NCBI RefSeq assembly: GCF_030848945.1 | Contig: NZ_JANHAX010000001.1 | Location: forward strand, 806,001-870,000 | Direction of reading: 5' to 3' | Length of the DNA stretch: 64,000 nucleotides | Source of the DNA: Marimonas arenosa | Lineage (GTDB): Bacteria; Pseudomonadota; Alphaproteobacteria; Rhodobacterales; Rhodobacteraceae | In this document: positions 26,453 through 36,195 of the stretch, piece by piece | How positions within the stretch are numbered: the stretch's first letter is position 1 | Layout of the letters: the number at the start of each line of letters is the position of its first letter | Notes under the pieces: model-generated | What the model was told of the DNA's origin: nothing | Database searches by the model: none | What the model saw: only the letters and a program-made list of their open reading frames with translations | Translations under genes and position numbers: made by a program

Positions 26453-27340
26453 ATGTCTTTCGAAACGCATATCGTTGCGGCCACGTATCTCGAGAAGCCC
26501 ATGCTCGACTTCGAGGATATCGTCGACGAGTTTGAACTGTCCGTACGCGGCGCCAACACGGGCCGGCGAACGCTGACCTTCGACTATGACGACATCGTCA
26601 TCATCGACATCGAACAGCTGCGCATCGGCCTGGCCTGGGTCGAACCGGACCAGTCGGACGGGCCCTACAGCCTGATCGTCGGCACCGGGGCCGCGCCCGA
26701 AGACGAAGCCCACACCGTGTCGCCCGCCTTCTGCGCCCGGCTCAGCGAAAAGATCCTGGCCCGTCTGAAGCGGGAACTGCCGTTCGATGCCGTGACGCGG
26801 GCGACGCTGCCGCAAGCGCTCGACAGTGACCTGCTCGACGGCGTCGCGGCCCGGCTGCACGCCGCCGAACCCGAAGCCGAACCCGAAGCCGCCGCCGAGA
26901 CCCGACCAACCGCCGCCAGCCTCGAACCCAGTGCGAACCGCGACGGCATCGCCGCATCGGTTGCCGCCAGCCCCCTGCCAGATAACGCCCTGCCTGACAG
27001 TCCGCTGCCCGAGCCGTCCCCGCCCGGCGCGGCCCAGGGGTCGGCATCCGAGCCGGCCAGCGGCCTGAACCGGCTGCGCGACGCCTACGAGCCGGCGGAC
27101 CAGCCGGACCGCGATGCGCCCGCAGGCGCGGCTTTCCGCACCGTCCTGACCGGCACCCAAAGCGTCATCGCCCGCCTGTCACGCCGGGCCGGCCAGCTCT
27201 GGCCATCGACCAGCGACCCCGACGATCCCTATCGACGTCTCACCCGCAACGAAGCGCTCGAACGCTACAGTGGCGCCAAGCGCTACCTGCCCCGGTTCGG
27301 CAAATCGGAATACGAACTCTACGGCAAGCTGCTCGATTGA
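26453..27340 (+). CDS. Unknown protein with disordered Pro/Glu linker
   Basis: A 295-residue soluble protein. Residues 1-135 form a domain with RTLTFDYDDIVIIDIEQLRIGLAW split around a double Asp, YSLIVGTG, and a long helix ending LARLKRELPFDAV. Residues 140-215 are Ala/Pro/Glu-rich and probably disordered. The C-terminus has a conserved-looking end (RYSGAKRYLPRFGKSEYELY). The first domain resembles the N-terminus of the protein at 24538. The function is unknown. Confidence 0.75.
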   Translation: MSFETHIVAATYLEKPMLDFEDIVDEFELSVRGANTGRRTLTFDYDDIVIIDIEQLRIGLAWVEPDQSDGPYSLIVGTGAAPEDEAHTVSPAFCARLSEKILARLKRELPFDAVTRATLPQALDSDLLDGVAARLHAAEPEAEPEAAAETRPTAASLEPSANRDGIAASVAASPLPDNALPDSPLPEPSPPGAAQGSASEPASGLNRLRDAYEPADQPDRDAPAGAAFRTVLTGTQSVIARLSRRAGQLWPSTSDPDDPYRRLTRNEALERYSGAKRYLPRFGKSEYELYGKLLD

Positions 27341-27355
27341 GATCGCCGCCAGAGG

Positions 27356-28099
27356 CTACGGCCGGCCGGCCAGGTCTTCGGCCCGCAACACGTAGGTGTG
27401 GATGCCGAACACCACAGCTCGGGACACCGGCAACCGCAGGACCGTTTGCAGCTCAGACCGCAGGAAGCAGTCACCCTTGCTGTCCCGTTCTCGGCGTCGG
27501 TCGTTTTCCCGCCGCGGCTGGTGCAGGCTGGCATCGGTATACCACAGCGCGTTAAAGCGCCACAGCGGTCGCCCCACCTGCACCCCGTCGAACAGCCGCT
27601 GCACCCGCCGCGCAACATTGTCGTCATAACTCGCAACCGGACTGTGGATGCCAACAAGCGGCCGCAGGAATTTTTCTTCGAGGCTCCAGCTCGCCGGAAA
27701 GCACAACACCGCGCCGACCAGCACATGTTCGTCGCCGCGCCGGTCAAGCAGGCAGAAATCCTCCTGGACCAGCCGCCCCACCGTGCCCAGCGGGTCGCCG
27801 CGGTCGATGGTCACCGCCCCGCCATCCGGCCGCTTCACCACGCCGCGCTCCATGGCAAAACCTGGTGTCTCGAGCACCGCTGCCAGCACCGCGTCGAGCA
27901 GCTCCTCCGCCGCGGCCCGCGCGCTTTCGTCCATCGCAATGACCGCAGCGCGCCGTTCCCCGATCAGTCGCTCGCGCTCGGCCATCTGCGCGGCATAGGC
28001 CTCGTCCACCCGGATCCAGTCGGCCGGATCGAGCGGTGCGATCCCCGGCAACGGTTTGGGGCTAAACGGATCATAGGGCAGCGCGTCTTGCAGGATCAT
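27356..28099 (-). CDS. DUF3445 heme-dependent oxidative N-demethylase-like protein
   Basis: A 247-residue protein of the DUF3445 family, related to the heme-containing subunit of secondary-amine monooxygenases and demethylases. Typical segments are LPYDPFSPKPLPGIAPLDPADW, split as PFSPKPLPGIAPL and DWIRVDEAY, then VQEDFCLL, FPASWSLEEKF and WRFNALWYTD with the end LPVSRAVVFGIHTYV. The start MILQDALPYD fits the family; a longer frame upstream is unsupported. No partner subunit genes are adjacent. Confidence 0.82.
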   Translation of the reverse strand: MILQDALPYDPFSPKPLPGIAPLDPADWIRVDEAYAAQMAERERLIGERRAAVIAMDESARAAAEELLDAVLAAVLETPGFAMERGVVKRPDGGAVTIDRGDPLGTVGRLVQEDFCLLDRRGDEHVLVGAVLCFPASWSLEEKFLRPLVGIHSPVASYDDNVARRVQRLFDGVQVGRPLWRFNALWYTDASLHQPRRENDRRRERDSKGDCFLRSELQTVLRLPVSRAVVFGIHTYVLRAEDLAGRP

Positions 28100-28312
28100 C
28101 CCTCTGCCTACCGTGCCGCCGCGCCCGCGCCAAGCCTCCGCAGCCCCGTCATCCTTCGTGAAAACACTTCCCCCGGAGGCAGCCCCGCTTGAATCTCCCG
28201 CCGCCCTCGGCCGGCCGGGCGGCAAACGTCGCAAACAGGCCATGACAGAGGTCGCAAATGGTCAAGCCCCCGGCCCCGCCCCGCGCCACGCTGATCCCGA
28301 AAGGGGCCCGCC

Positions 28313-29656
28313 ATGACCGAGCACTACCGCGATGTCCGCAAGATCGACCCGACCCGCGGGCCGACCCTCGGCGACGGGACTCCCAACGACGCCAACCGGA
28401 TCGAAATCGGCCCCACTCAGCTGGCCTTCCGAGAATGGGAAGCGGCGGGACTCGCCCTGCCCGATCTTGCTGCCATGCGCAATTTCCGCTGGACCCGTCT
28501 CACCCAGGCCATCCAGGATCGCAGCTACGGCGGCCTGTTGATGTTCGATCCCCTCAACATCCGCTACGCCACCGACTCCACCAACATGCAGCTGTGGAAC
28601 ACCCACAACCCGTTCCGCGCCGTGCTGCTCTGTGCCGACGGCTACATGGTGATCTGGGACTACAAAAACTCGCCGTTTCTCAGCACCTTCAACCCGCTGG
28701 TGCGGGAACAGCGCGCCGGCGCCGACCTGTTCTATTTCGACCGCGGCGACAAGGTCGACGTCGCAGCCGACGTGTTCTCCAACGAGGTCCGGATCCTGAT
28801 CGAACAGCATGGCGGCAACATCAAGCGCCTGGCCGTCGACAAGGTCATGCTGCACGGGCTGCGCGCGCTCGAAGCCCAGGGTTTCGAGGTCATGGAAGGC
28901 GAGGAGGTCACCGAGAAAACCCGCGCCATCAAGGGCCCCGACGAGATCAAGGCGATGCGCTGCTCGATCCTGTCCTGCGAGAAATCCATGGCCGAGATGG
29001 AACATTTTGCCTACGAAAACGTGCCGCTGGGCCAGACCTCGGAAGACGACATCTGGGCCGAACTGCACGCCTCGAACATCCGCCGCGGCGGCGAATGGAT
29101 CGAAACCCGGTTGCTGTCATCCGGGCCGCGCACCAACCCCTGGTTCCAGGAATGCGGCCCTCGCATCGTGCAGAACAATGAAATCGTCGCCTATGACACC
29201 GACCTGATCGGCCCCTACGGGATCTGCACCGATATCTCGCGCACCTTCTGGATCGGCGACCGCAAACCCGGCAATTCGATGATCTACGCCATGCGCCATG
29301 CGCATGAACACATCATGACCAACATGGAGATGCTGCGCCCCGGCGTCACCATCCCCGAACTCACCGCCAACTGCCACCGGCTTGACGACAAGTTCCAGAA
29401 ACAGAAATACGGCTGCCTGATGCACGGCGTCGGACTCTGCGATGAATGGCCGCTCGTGGCCTATCCCGAGAAAGCCGTCGCGGGCGCCTTCGACTACGCG
29501 CTGGAGCCCGGCATGGTGCTCTGCGTCGAGGCGCTGGTCGGCGAGGAGGGCGGCGCGTTCTCGATCAAGCTCGAAGACCAGGTGCTGATCACCGAACACG
29601 GCTACGAGAACCTCACCACCTATCCATTCGATCCGGCGCTGATGGGGGAAGCATGA
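28313..29656 (+). CDS. dddP: DMSP lyase DddP
   Basis: DddP, an M24-peptidase-fold enzyme, cleaves dimethylsulfoniopropionate to dimethyl sulfide and acrylate. The 447-residue length matches roseobacter DddP. The metal ligands known from the Ruegeria lacuscaerulensis enzyme fall at identical positions: Asp295 and Asp297 (AYDTDLIG), Asp307 (ICTDISRT), His371 (LMHGVG), Glu406 (CVEALVG) and Glu421 (KLEDQ). The catalytic Asp377 in LCDEWP is also present. The N-terminal segment IRYATDSTNMQLWNTHNPFR is family-specific. It is followed by a hairpin and a convergent methyltransferase gene. Confidence 0.96.
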   Translation: MTEHYRDVRKIDPTRGPTLGDGTPNDANRIEIGPTQLAFREWEAAGLALPDLAAMRNFRWTRLTQAIQDRSYGGLLMFDPLNIRYATDSTNMQLWNTHNPFRAVLLCADGYMVIWDYKNSPFLSTFNPLVREQRAGADLFYFDRGDKVDVAADVFSNEVRILIEQHGGNIKRLAVDKVMLHGLRALEAQGFEVMEGEEVTEKTRAIKGPDEIKAMRCSILSCEKSMAEMEHFAYENVPLGQTSEDDIWAELHASNIRRGGEWIETRLLSSGPRTNPWFQECGPRIVQNNEIVAYDTDLIGPYGICTDISRTFWIGDRKPGNSMIYAMRHAHEHIMTNMEMLRPGVTIPELTANCHRLDDKFQKQKYGCLMHGVGLCDEWPLVAYPEKAVAGAFDYALEPGMVLCVEALVGEEGGAFSIKLEDQVLITEHGYENLTTYPFDPALMGEA

Positions 29657-29703
29657 CGGACCGGCCGTTGGGATTGGGCCGTCACTGACAAAACCCACCG
29701 TAG

Positions 29704-29721
29704 GGCGGGCTTCAGCCCGCC
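29704..29721 (+). terminator. GC-rich hairpin after dddP
   Basis: GGCGGGCT-TC-AGCCCGCC is followed by TTCTT, 48 bases after the dddP stop. It lies between convergent genes and may terminate both; the T-run is weak. Confidence 0.5.
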
Positions 29722-29768
29722 TTCTTGGCGCGCCCGGGCGAGCACGCACCATACCACCAAAAGACGGG

Positions 29769-30695
29769 TTACGACGCGCGGTTCCCCACTCGCCGCGCCA
29801 TCTCGCGCAGATGCCGCAGATCGGTTCCACAACAGCCGCCGATAACCGACAGGCTTGGATAGGCCTCAACCAGCCGTGCGACCTCGGCGCCCAGTTCCTC
29901 CGGATCACCGTCATCAAGCTCGGTCGCGTCATCGAGCTCGGCATGCGAACAGCGCGAGGCATTCACCACGATCCCCTGCAGCCGCGGATTGCCGGTCAGG
30001 ACATGGGAAAAATGGTCGGGATGCGCACAATTGACCATGAAATAGGCGGCCCCCGCGTCAGTCAACGCATCAATCTCTGCAATCGCCTCTTCCAGCTTCT
30101 GCCCGTTGTCCAGACGCCCGTCGGTTTCCACCACCAAGGACAGCGCCACCGGCACGTCAAAGTCACCCGCCGCCAGAACCACGCCGGCCGCTTCCTCAAC
30201 CTGATTGAACGTATAGGCATTCACCAGATCGATCCCCGTGTCGCTGACCGCCCCGATCTGGGCCCGGTGATACTCCCTTGCAGCTTCAACCGTCATCGGT
30301 TCCAGCTGGGCGTAAGCATCCCGCGACGGCCCGACACAGAGCGCCAACAGCACATCGTCATCCTCGGCGTACTCGTCCTGCAAGCCGCGCATCATGGCAA
30401 CGGCCGTGCGGTTCAACGCTGCCAGGCGCTCTTCGTCATACCCCAGCGGCGCGGCACGGTCCCGGTTCGCCATCCATGTCAGCGTGTCGATGATACAGCC
30501 CGTGCCCGCCTGTTTCGCAACCTTAATCAGGTCGCGCATTTGATCCACGACGATCGGGCGTGCGTCCGGGTCTTCGTTCAGCGGGAAAGAGGCAAAGCCG
30601 GGCAGATCGACACCGCGGTTGAAGATCAGGTCGGTGCCGGTTGCTGCAAAAACAAGGAATTTTCGGTCGGTCTGATGTGGCAGCGGGCGTTTCAT
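29769..30695 (-). CDS. Homocysteine S-methyltransferase family protein
   Basis: A 308-residue zinc-dependent methyltransferase of the betaine-homocysteine/MetH N-domain family. The zinc cysteines are visible in MVNCAHPDH and VIGGCCGTDLRHL. IIDTLTWMANRDRAAPLGYD and VNAYTFNQVEEAAGVV match the barrel. The methyl donor cannot be read from sequence; S-methylmethionine, betaine or a DMSP-type sulfonium are possible. It is convergent with dddP, which makes a sulfonium link tempting but unproven. Confidence 0.85.
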   Translation of the reverse strand: MKRPLPHQTDRKFLVFAATGTDLIFNRGVDLPGFASFPLNEDPDARPIVVDQMRDLIKVAKQAGTGCIIDTLTWMANRDRAAPLGYDEERLAALNRTAVAMMRGLQDEYAEDDDVLLALCVGPSRDAYAQLEPMTVEAAREYHRAQIGAVSDTGIDLVNAYTFNQVEEAAGVVLAAGDFDVPVALSLVVETDGRLDNGQKLEEAIAEIDALTDAGAAYFMVNCAHPDHFSHVLTGNPRLQGIVVNASRCSHAELDDATELDDGDPEELGAEVARLVEAYPSLSVIGGCCGTDLRHLREMARRVGNRAS

Positions 30696-30892
30696 CTGAT
30701 CCGTGGTCGTTGTTTTGTCGATGTAAGCCTATCACGAAGCCGGACCTGCGTGAATGCGTGCGGTGCGGCGATACATGACCGGTATGGAACATCATCGCAC
30801 ATCAGCCTCACACCCCCGTCATCGCCCCGTAACCCACCTTGAACTCGGCACGCTCCTCCCCCACCCTCTCGTCAACGCAAGAGGACTCGCCC

Positions 30893-32119
30893 ATGCCCAC
30901 CCAGAAGATCACCTTCACCGGCCATAACGGCCTCGAACTCGCCGCCCGGCTCGATCTGCCGCACGGCCCGCACCTGGCCACCGCGCTGTTCGCCCATTGC
31001 TTTACCTGTTCCAAAGACATCCCCGCCGCCCGCCGCATCGCCCAGCGGCTGGCGGCGGCCGGCATCGCCGTGCTGCGCTTCGACTTCACCGGCCTGGGGC
31101 ATTCCGAAGGCGAGTTTGCCAACACCTCGTTTGCAACCAATCTCGAAGACCTGCGCGCCGCCGCGACCTGGCTGGAGGGCGAAGGCATGGCTCCCGACAT
31201 GCTGATCGGTCACTCGCTCGGGGGCGCCGCGGTGCTGCGCGTCGCGGCCGAGATGCCCTCGACCCGCGCCGTGGTCACCATCGGCGCACCGTACGATCCG
31301 GCGCATGTCACCCAGCATTTCTCGGACGAGATCGAGACCATCTGCCGCGAGGGCGAGGCCCGCGTCGTCCTCGGCGATCGCCCCTTCGTGATCAAACGTC
31401 AGTTCATCGAGGACATCGCCGCCCAGCATCTCGAAGAGGCGGTGCCGAACCTGCACCGCGCCCTGCTGGTGCTGCATGCCCCGCGCGACACCATCGTCGG
31501 CATCGAGAACGCCGCCGATATCTTCATGGCCGCCAAGCACCCGAAAAGCTTCGTCACCCTCGACAAGGCCGATCACCTGATCAGTGACCCGGCCGATGCC
31601 GAATACGCCGCCGGCGTGATCGCCGCCTGGGCCGCGCACTATCTCGATCTCTCGCCGCCCGCCCCGCCGCCGGGCACCCCCGAGGGCATCACCCGCGTCT
31701 CCGAAGCCGATCCCAAGGGCTTTTTGCAGGACATCGCTTCAGGCCCGTTCCACCACGCACTGGCCGACGAACCCGAGGCCTATGGCGGCACCAACCGCGG
31801 CATGTCGCCCTACGGTTTCGTCTCGGCGGGGTTGGGCGCCTGTACCTCGATGACCATTCGCATGTATGCCCGCCGTAAAGGCTGGCCACTCGACCATGTC
31901 AGCGTCGACGTCAGCCATGCCAAGGTCCATGCCCAGGATGCCGAGGCCGGCTCGCGCGACAAGATCGACGAATTCCGCCGCGAAATCACCCTGACCGGTC
32001 CACTCACGGACGAGCAGCGCGCCCGGCTCCTGGAGATCGCCGACAAATGCCCGGTCCACCGCACGCTCGAACGCTCCTCCGAAATCGTCACGGTGCTGGC
32101 CGATCAGACGGCCTCGTAG
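30893..32119 (+). CDS. Alpha/beta hydrolase-OsmC fusion protein
   Basis: A 408-residue two-domain protein. Residues 1-250 form an alpha/beta hydrolase with the nucleophile in LIGHSLGGAAV and a late His in DKADHLI. Residues 265-408 form an OsmC-type peroxiredoxin domain with both conserved cysteines: GLGACTSMTIRMYA and ADKCPVHRTLE. Such fusions are known in alphaproteobacteria and are thought to reduce organic hydroperoxides. The ATG at 30893 follows AAGAGGA; an earlier in-frame ATG adds an unsupported leader. Confidence 0.9.
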   Translation: MPTQKITFTGHNGLELAARLDLPHGPHLATALFAHCFTCSKDIPAARRIAQRLAAAGIAVLRFDFTGLGHSEGEFANTSFATNLEDLRAAATWLEGEGMAPDMLIGHSLGGAAVLRVAAEMPSTRAVVTIGAPYDPAHVTQHFSDEIETICREGEARVVLGDRPFVIKRQFIEDIAAQHLEEAVPNLHRALLVLHAPRDTIVGIENAADIFMAAKHPKSFVTLDKADHLISDPADAEYAAGVIAAWAAHYLDLSPPAPPPGTPEGITRVSEADPKGFLQDIASGPFHHALADEPEAYGGTNRGMSPYGFVSAGLGACTSMTIRMYARRKGWPLDHVSVDVSHAKVHAQDAEAGSRDKIDEFRREITLTGPLTDEQRARLLEIADKCPVHRTLERSSEIVTVLADQTAS

Positions 32120-32207
32120 CCGATCAGACGACCTCCTGGGCGGTTGCCCGCCCCCTGCGGCATCTGTGCCTTTCCTTTTCCCGGCGCAATCGCCTAAAAC
32201 CCGCCGC

Positions 32208-32951
32208 ATGAGCGAACAGAACCAAGACCACTGGGATTTCTACTTCGGCCGCGTCGATGGCAAGCCGTCGACCACCTTCCTCAACCTGTCGCTGGCCCAG
32301 CGCGCGCCAGTGCAGGGCTTCACCGACTGTGTCTACGTCTCGGTCAAGATGCAGGCGCCCAAGCCCAACGGCCTCTCCAGCAAGGAGGAGTTCGAGGCGC
32401 TCGCCGCGCTCGAGGATGACCTCGCCCGGGTGATCGACACCCAGGGCGGCATCTTTGCCGGCCGCGTCACTCATGCCGGGCTGCGCGATTTCTTCGCCTA
32501 TTTCCGCGACGGCGGCGCGGCGAAAAAGGCGCTGCTCGACTTCCAACAGCGCCATGCCGGCTATGCCATGGAAATCGGCGCCCGCACCGATCTCGATTGG
32601 GAGGTCTATCGCGGCTACCTCTACCCCGCGCCCTCGGCGTTCCAGCAGATCCGCAACCGCGCCCAGCTGATGCAACTGCAGGCGCAGGGCGATGACCTCG
32701 GCAAGCGCCGCCGGATCGACCATCTCGCCACCATGCCCAGTCGCGAAGCGGCCGAGGCGTTTGCCGAGGCCGCCGGCGCAGAAGGGTTCCAACTCGACGA
32801 AATCACCGACGAGGGCGACGTCGCCCGCGTCCGGTTCTGGCGCGAGGATGCGCCGCACGGCATCGATCTCGTCACCGACATGATCGTCGGCGCTCTGGAT
32901 GGCGCGGTCGGGCGCTATGACGGCTGGGATTGCCCGGTCGCCAAGACGTAG
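32208..32951 (+). CDS. DUF695/RraB-like protein
   Basis: A 247-residue cytosolic protein. The N-terminal half fits DUF695 (WDFYFGRVDGKPSTTFLNL, FDF-like RDFFAYFRDG, WEVYRGYLYP). The C-terminal half resembles RraB, the RNase E activity regulator (DDLGKRRRIDHLATMPS, FAEAAGAEGFQLDEI, HGIDLVTDMIVG). The combination is known for stand-alone proteins of unknown role. The start is set at 32208 (MSEQNQDHWDF). Confidence 0.75.
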   Translation: MSEQNQDHWDFYFGRVDGKPSTTFLNLSLAQRAPVQGFTDCVYVSVKMQAPKPNGLSSKEEFEALAALEDDLARVIDTQGGIFAGRVTHAGLRDFFAYFRDGGAAKKALLDFQQRHAGYAMEIGARTDLDWEVYRGYLYPAPSAFQQIRNRAQLMQLQAQGDDLGKRRRIDHLATMPSREAAEAFAEAAGAEGFQLDEITDEGDVARVRFWREDAPHGIDLVTDMIVGALDGAVGRYDGWDCPVAKT

Positions 32952-32997
32952 ACCGGGGATCACCGCGGCCCACTTCCGCTCGGGCTCTTTCGAGCAC

Positions 32998-33727
32998 CTA
33001 TCGCGCGTCCAGCAGGTTGAACCTGAAATGGAGCTTCATCTCGCCATCCAGCGCCGCGCCGCCCTCGTCCAGCGCGGGAAAGTGCCACTGAAAATCCGAG
33101 GTGTTCACCTGCAGTTCGCCCAGATAGGGCATGGTCTCATAGCCTTTGCCTTGGGGCAGAAACAAAGTCGTATGGACCTCTTCGGGCCCAGCCCGATACA
33201 CCACGCGCTTCAGCCATATCCGCGCGCCGGCCTGCCGGGTGCCGGCCAGACTCTCTAGGCTCTCGTGAAAGACGACCGCATGGTCCGGCGTCCGGCCCTG
33301 AACCGCCAGATATCCGCCGCGGACCATGAAAACCGCATCCGACAGGCATCCGGCGATCCGACCTTCCACGGCAACCTGTCCCGGCGGGCCATAAAATCTT
33401 GAAGGCCAGGTCAAAGTTGACGCCCAGCCGGGTCCTGTCCCCGGACTTGCGCACAGGCACACCGCCCTTCATGACCCGTACCTTGGGGCGGCGCGCTTCG
33501 CCAGGGAAACTGCTGCTCACCCTGATGCCCTTGTCGTTTTGCACGGCAAGCTCAAGCGTGACCGGATCGGTCCCTTCGGCACAGGCCGTTGCCGCGTGCG
33601 CGGCGGTATCGCGCGTCACGACAGCCACGCCGCCCGAGGCTTGCACCCGCGCCGTTTGCGCCCAGCCTGTCACCGGAAGCACCCCGAACCCGGCGGCCAG
33701 GAAACAACCCGTCCTTAACAAACACAT
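32998..33727 (-). pseudogene. Frameshifted secreted protein of unknown function
   Basis: Two overlapping minus-strand frames form one protein. The first starts at 33727 with a signal peptide (CLLRTGCFLAAGFGVLPVTGWAQ) split as LAAGFGVLPVTGWAQ, and continues to GVNFDLAFKI. The second continues with FYGPPGQVAVEG and ends at 32998. The switch occurs near the TTTTA run at 33393-33402, where one extra or missing base breaks the gene. The intact product would be about 240 residues. It is either a recent pseudogene or a sequencing error in a homopolymer. Confidence 0.7.
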
Positions 33728-33850
33728 CCACTCGTCCTCGTCACGAAAACCCGCTAGGGTTGTTAGCCCTCAATTGGGCCGATATTTTGACAACAAGAAA
33801 CGGGCCGAAACGCGCCCGGCCCGCTCCTTGGATTCGATGCTCTCGCGGCG

Positions 33851-34441
33851 TCAGCGCCGCGCGATCTTCCACGCCAGCGGCATCACCATCGCCGCCAGCG
33901 CCAGCTTCAGCGCATCGCCGGGCAGGAAGTTGATCATGCCCATCTGCAGCACCCACCCCAGCCCCTTGTCGCCAGCGAACAGCCAGCTCATCCAGGCCAG
34001 CCCGAAGCCGTAGATCACCGCGTTGCCCAGCGCCATCGCCGCGCCCATGCGCAACACCGAGCGGTCCCAGCCGCGCCGCGCCAGCGCCGCCATCAGCGCC
34101 ATCGCCGCCACGAAGCCGGCAAGATAGCCTGCCGTCGGCCCCGCCATATAGGCCAGCCCGGCGCTGTCCCCGGCGAAAACCGCCCAGCCAGCCGCGCCCA
34201 GCGCAAGATAGCCGAGGATCGTCATCAGGCTCAGCCGCAGACCATAGGCGGCGCCGATGACCAGCACGGCGAAGGTCTGCATCGTCACCGGCACCGGCCA
34301 CGTCAGCACCCGGATCTTCGATGCCAGAACCAGAGCGGCGATCCCGACTGCAACCAGAATCACGTCTTTTGCACGCGCGGCATGACCGCGCCGGACACCG
34401 AAACCCTCCACCAGGTAAGGTTGTTGCTTCGCAAGGGCCAA
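33851..34441 (-). CDS. bioY: Biotin transporter BioY
   Basis: The S component of an ECF-type biotin transporter, 196 residues with about six membrane segments. The family pattern is clear: VPVTMQTFAVLVIGAAYG, GGPTAGYL-like AGPTAGYLAGFV, and the C-terminal MGMINFLPGDALKLALAA. No ATG fits well; a TTG at 34441 with GGAGG eight bases upstream gives the expected length. No bioM or bioN genes are adjacent, and no BioR-type palindrome was seen upstream. It is divergent from purB. Confidence 0.9.
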   Translation of the reverse strand: MALAKQQPYLVEGFGVRRGHAARAKDVILVAVGIAALVLASKIRVLTWPVPVTMQTFAVLVIGAAYGLRLSLMTILGYLALGAAGWAVFAGDSAGLAYMAGPTAGYLAGFVAAMALMAALARRGWDRSVLRMGAAMALGNAVIYGFGLAWMSWLFAGDKGLGWVLQMGMINFLPGDALKLALAAMVMPLAWKIARR

Positions 34442-34634
34442 TGTCTTATCCTCCTTGGATTTTTGTTGTTTGCGGGCACTGTCTGCACCAGTAAAAACGC
34501 CCCCGCAACCCGAAAGCCGCAGCGCAGCATCGCTGCCGTCTGCAACGTCAATCTGCCGCGCCTGCCGCCCTTGCCGGACTGGGTCCAAGGGTCTATCACC
34601 CGCAGCAGACGCAACCCGAGAAAGAGCTGCCCAC

Positions 34635-35939
34635 ATGATCCCCCGCTATTCCCGTCCCGACATGGTCGCCATCTGGTCGCCGGAAACGAAATTCCGCATC
34701 TGGTACGAGATCGAGGCGCATGCCTGCGACGCCCAGGCCGATCTGGGGGTGATCCCGCGCGAAAACGCCGAAGCCGTGTGGAAGGCCAGGGATGTCGAGT
34801 TCGACGTCGCCCGCATCGACGAGATCGAAGCGGTGACCAAGCATGACGTCATCGCCTTCCTCACCCACCTGGCCGAGATCATCGGCAGCGACGAAGCCCG
34901 CTTCGTGCACCAGGGAATGACAAGCTCGGACGTGCTCGACACCACCTTCAACGTCCAGCTGGTCCGCGCCGCCGATATCCTGATCGCCGATCTCGAAGGC
35001 CTGCTTGCCGCATTGAAGCGCCGCGCCTACGAACACAAGAATACCGTTCGCATCGGCCGCAGCCACGGCATCCATGCCGAACCCACCACCATGGGCCTGA
35101 CCTTCGCTCGTTTCTATGCCGAGATGGACCGCAACCTCAGCCGCATGCGCGACGCGCGGGCCGAGATCGCCACCGGCGCCATCTCCGGCGCCGTCGGCAC
35201 GTTTGCCAATATCGATCCGGCGGTCGAAGAACATGTCTGCGAGAAGATGGGCCTGGTACCCGAGCCAATTTCCACGCAGGTCATCCCGCGCGACCGCCAC
35301 GCCGCGTTTTTCGCCACGCTGGGGGTGATTGCCTCCTCGATCGAGAACATCGCCATCGAGATCCGCCACATGCAGCGCACCGAGGTGCTGGAGGCCGAGG
35401 AGTTCTTCTCCAAAGGCCAGAAGGGCAGCTCGGCCATGCCGCACAAACGCAACCCGGTGCTGACCGAAAACCTCACCGGCCTCGCCCGCCTGGTGCGCAT
35501 GGCCGTCGTGCCGGCGATGGAGAACGTGGCCCTCTGGCACGAGCGCGACATCTCGCACAGCTCGGTCGAGCGCAACATCGGCCCCGATACCACCATCACC
35601 CTCGATTTCGCCCTCGTCCGCCTCACCGGCGTGATCGACAAGCTGGTGGTCTACCCGGAGAACATGCTCGCCAACATGAACAAGTTCCGCGGCCTGGTGA
35701 TGAGCCAGCGCGTGCTGCTGGCTCTCACCCAGGCCGGCGTCAGCCGCGAGGACGCCTACCGCCTGGTGCAGCGCAACGCCATGAAGGTCTGGGAACAAGG
35801 CAAGGACTTCAAGGAAGAACTGCTGAACGACCCCGAGGTCACCGCCGCGCTCGGCCCTGACGAGATCGAAGAAAAATTCGACCTCGGCTATCACACCAAG
35901 CATGTCGACACGATCTTCGAGCGCGTCTTCCACGACTGA
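34635..35939 (+). CDS. purB: Adenylosuccinate lyase
   Basis: PurB splits SAICAR and adenylosuccinate in purine synthesis. It is 434 residues. The fumarase/aspartase signature [17 protein letters not shown] is present, as are the catalytic-site segments TSSDVLDT and [14 protein letters not shown]. The ATG at 34635 begins [14 protein letters not shown], the usual N-terminus. Confidence 0.97.
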   Translation: MIPRYSRPDMVAIWSPETKFRIWYEIEAHACDAQADLGVIPRENAEAVWKARDVEFDVARIDEIEAVTKHDVIAFLTHLAEIIGSDEARFVHQGMTSSDVLDTTFNVQLVRAADILIADLEGLLAALKRRAYEHKNTVRIGRSHGIHAEPTTMGLTFARFYAEMDRNLSRMRDARAEIATGAISGAVGTFANIDPAVEEHVCEKMGLVPEPISTQVIPRDRHAAFFATLGVIASSIENIAIEIRHMQRTEVLEAEEFFSKGQKGSSAMPHKRNPVLTENLTGLARLVRMAVVPAMENVALWHERDISHSSVERNIGPDTTITLDFALVRLTGVIDKLVVYPENMLANMNKFRGLVMSQRVLLALTQAGVSREDAYRLVQRNAMKVWEQGKDFKEELLNDPEVTAALGPDEIEEKFDLGYHTKHVDTIFERVFHD

Positions 35940-36019
35940 GGGCCCGCTCACCTTTTCGTGATCGATTGCGCCGGGCTTTCGTGTTAAGGTGGAACCATCC
36001 AGTCACGAAAGGAAGCACC

Positions 36020-36169
36020 ATGAAGACGAAACTTGCCGTTCTCATGCTCAGCCTTGCCCCGTCGTTAGCGATGGCTTGCCCCGCCAAGGAACAGCAGGCG
36101 ATGTCCTGCGCCGAAGGCACGGTATATGATGACGCCACGGGAAGCTGCGTGCCGCAGGCGTCGAGCTGA
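36020..36169 (+). CDS. Small secreted Cys-containing protein
   Basis: A 49-residue protein with a signal peptide cleaved after LAMA, leaving about 30 residues: CPAKEQQAMSCAEGTVYDD then a final Cys near CVPQ. The Cys/Asp/Gly spacing resembles a short chitin-binding-like (peritrophin) motif. A GAAAGGA site precedes the start. It lies 80 bases after purB and just before a strong terminator. Confidence 0.75.
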   Translation: MKTKLAVLMLSLAPSLAMACPAKEQQAMSCAEGTVYDDATGSCVPQASS

Positions 36170-36195
36170 TCCGGCTGCTTTCAATTGCCTCGACA

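Noticed and set aside
34442..34634. BioR-type operator upstream of bioY
   Set aside because: No TTATnnATAA-like palindrome was found in the gap.
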